Below, one piece after another: positions 23,753 through 23,912 of a stretch of 23,912 nt of DNA; the stretch's first letter is position 1, and the number at the start of each line of letters is the position of its first letter. The DNA is taken from NCBI GenBank assembly GCA_050942995.1, contig JBMNOI010000058.1, positions 1-23,912 of the forward strand. The letters run 5' to 3'. The translations under genes and the position numbers were made by a program. The notes below the pieces were generated by a model that saw only the letters and a list, made by a program, of their open reading frames with translations, was not told the origin of the DNA and searched no databases. This DNA is from JBMNOI01 sp050942995. Its GTDB lineage: Bacteria; Chloroflexota; Anaerolineae; UBA1429.

Positions 23753-23912
23753 TCAGGCTGAGGAGACGCTCTGCCAGATACGCTGCATCATGCCGTAATC
23801 GATCAGCACGATCCTTTCCTGCCGAATGACGTCATGCGCCTGTGCAGAGACCAGAAAATCGAAATCCGCCCGGCGTCTTGGCCACCCTTCGGGGTCCGTC
23901 GCCTGCGATTCG
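23753..23912 (-). CDS. C-terminal end of an unrecognised protein (cut by window edge)
   Basis: The last 52 codons of a minus-strand ORF are visible, open to the window edge and ending in TGA at 23753. They include RRRADFDFLVSAQAHDVIR, then QERIVLIDYGMMQRIWQS, then VSSA. The amphipathic DFDFLVSAQ...ERIVLIDY pattern looks like a real folded C-terminus, and the ORF is convergent with the aminotransferase, whose stop is 11 bp away. I do not recognise the family. The tail of a membrane glycosyltransferase is one guess. Confidence 0.55.
   Translation of the reverse strand, partial: ESQATDPEGWPRRRADFDFLVSAQAHDVIRQERIVLIDYGMMQRIWQSVSSA

Overview
The window comes from a GC-rich bacterial chromosome (about 60% G+C by eye). 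The mix of a single large branched-chain amino acid operon with citramalate synthase, short-form LeuC/LeuD, a NOX/ferric-reductase-type flavoprotein beside a multihaem cytochrome, and GC-rich interspersed palindromes fits Chloroflexota best. That placement is an inference from gene content; there is no rRNA or other marker here to prove it.

Positions 1-13321 hold one minus-strand transcription unit: promoter, leader peptide, attenuator, then ilvD-ilvB-ilvN-ilvC-cimA-leuA-leuC-thrC-leuD-pheA-leuB (leuB runs off the left edge). Together these make the valine/leucine precursors, the isoleucine precursor 2-oxobutanoate from pyruvate (CimA, then LeuCD/LeuB), threonine (ThrC) and phenylpyruvate (PheA). 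No threonine deaminase and no branched-chain aminotransferase are present in the window.

The most striking element is in the roughly 400 bases upstream of ilvD (12926-13330). A TTGACA-17-TATGTT promoter is followed by an unannotated 34-codon ORF in which 14 of 18 consecutive residues are Ile, Leu or Val. After it comes a 12-bp hairpin with seven Us. A segment of the leader ORF is perfectly complementary over 9 nt to the terminator's 5' arm and loop. This is a complete classical ribosome-mediated attenuator for the whole operon.

Positions 13331-16700 carry a three-gene ABC-2 exporter operon (ATPase plus two permeases, NatAB-like), also on the minus strand. It ends only about 10 bp before the ilv promoter, with no terminator of its own. 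Positions 16701-17013 are intergenic with repeats. Positions 17014-18463 (minus) encode a haem/FAD/NAD(P)H transmembrane reductase and a 32-residue single-span membrane peptide with a strong Shine-Dalgarno. Back-to-back promoters at 18608-18687 separate this pair from a plus-strand pentahaem membrane-anchored cytochrome (18821-19924). A 13-bp perfect hairpin then separates the cytochrome from a minus-strand DegV-family gene.

The right end carries a plus-strand AI-2E-family (PF01594-type) permease and a plus-strand class I aminotransferase. The aminotransferase promoter overlaps a perfect 9+9 bp palindrome, and its leader contains a terminator-like hairpin. The last bases hold the 3' end of an unrecognised minus-strand gene. 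No tRNA, rRNA, CRISPR or insertion sequence was seen.
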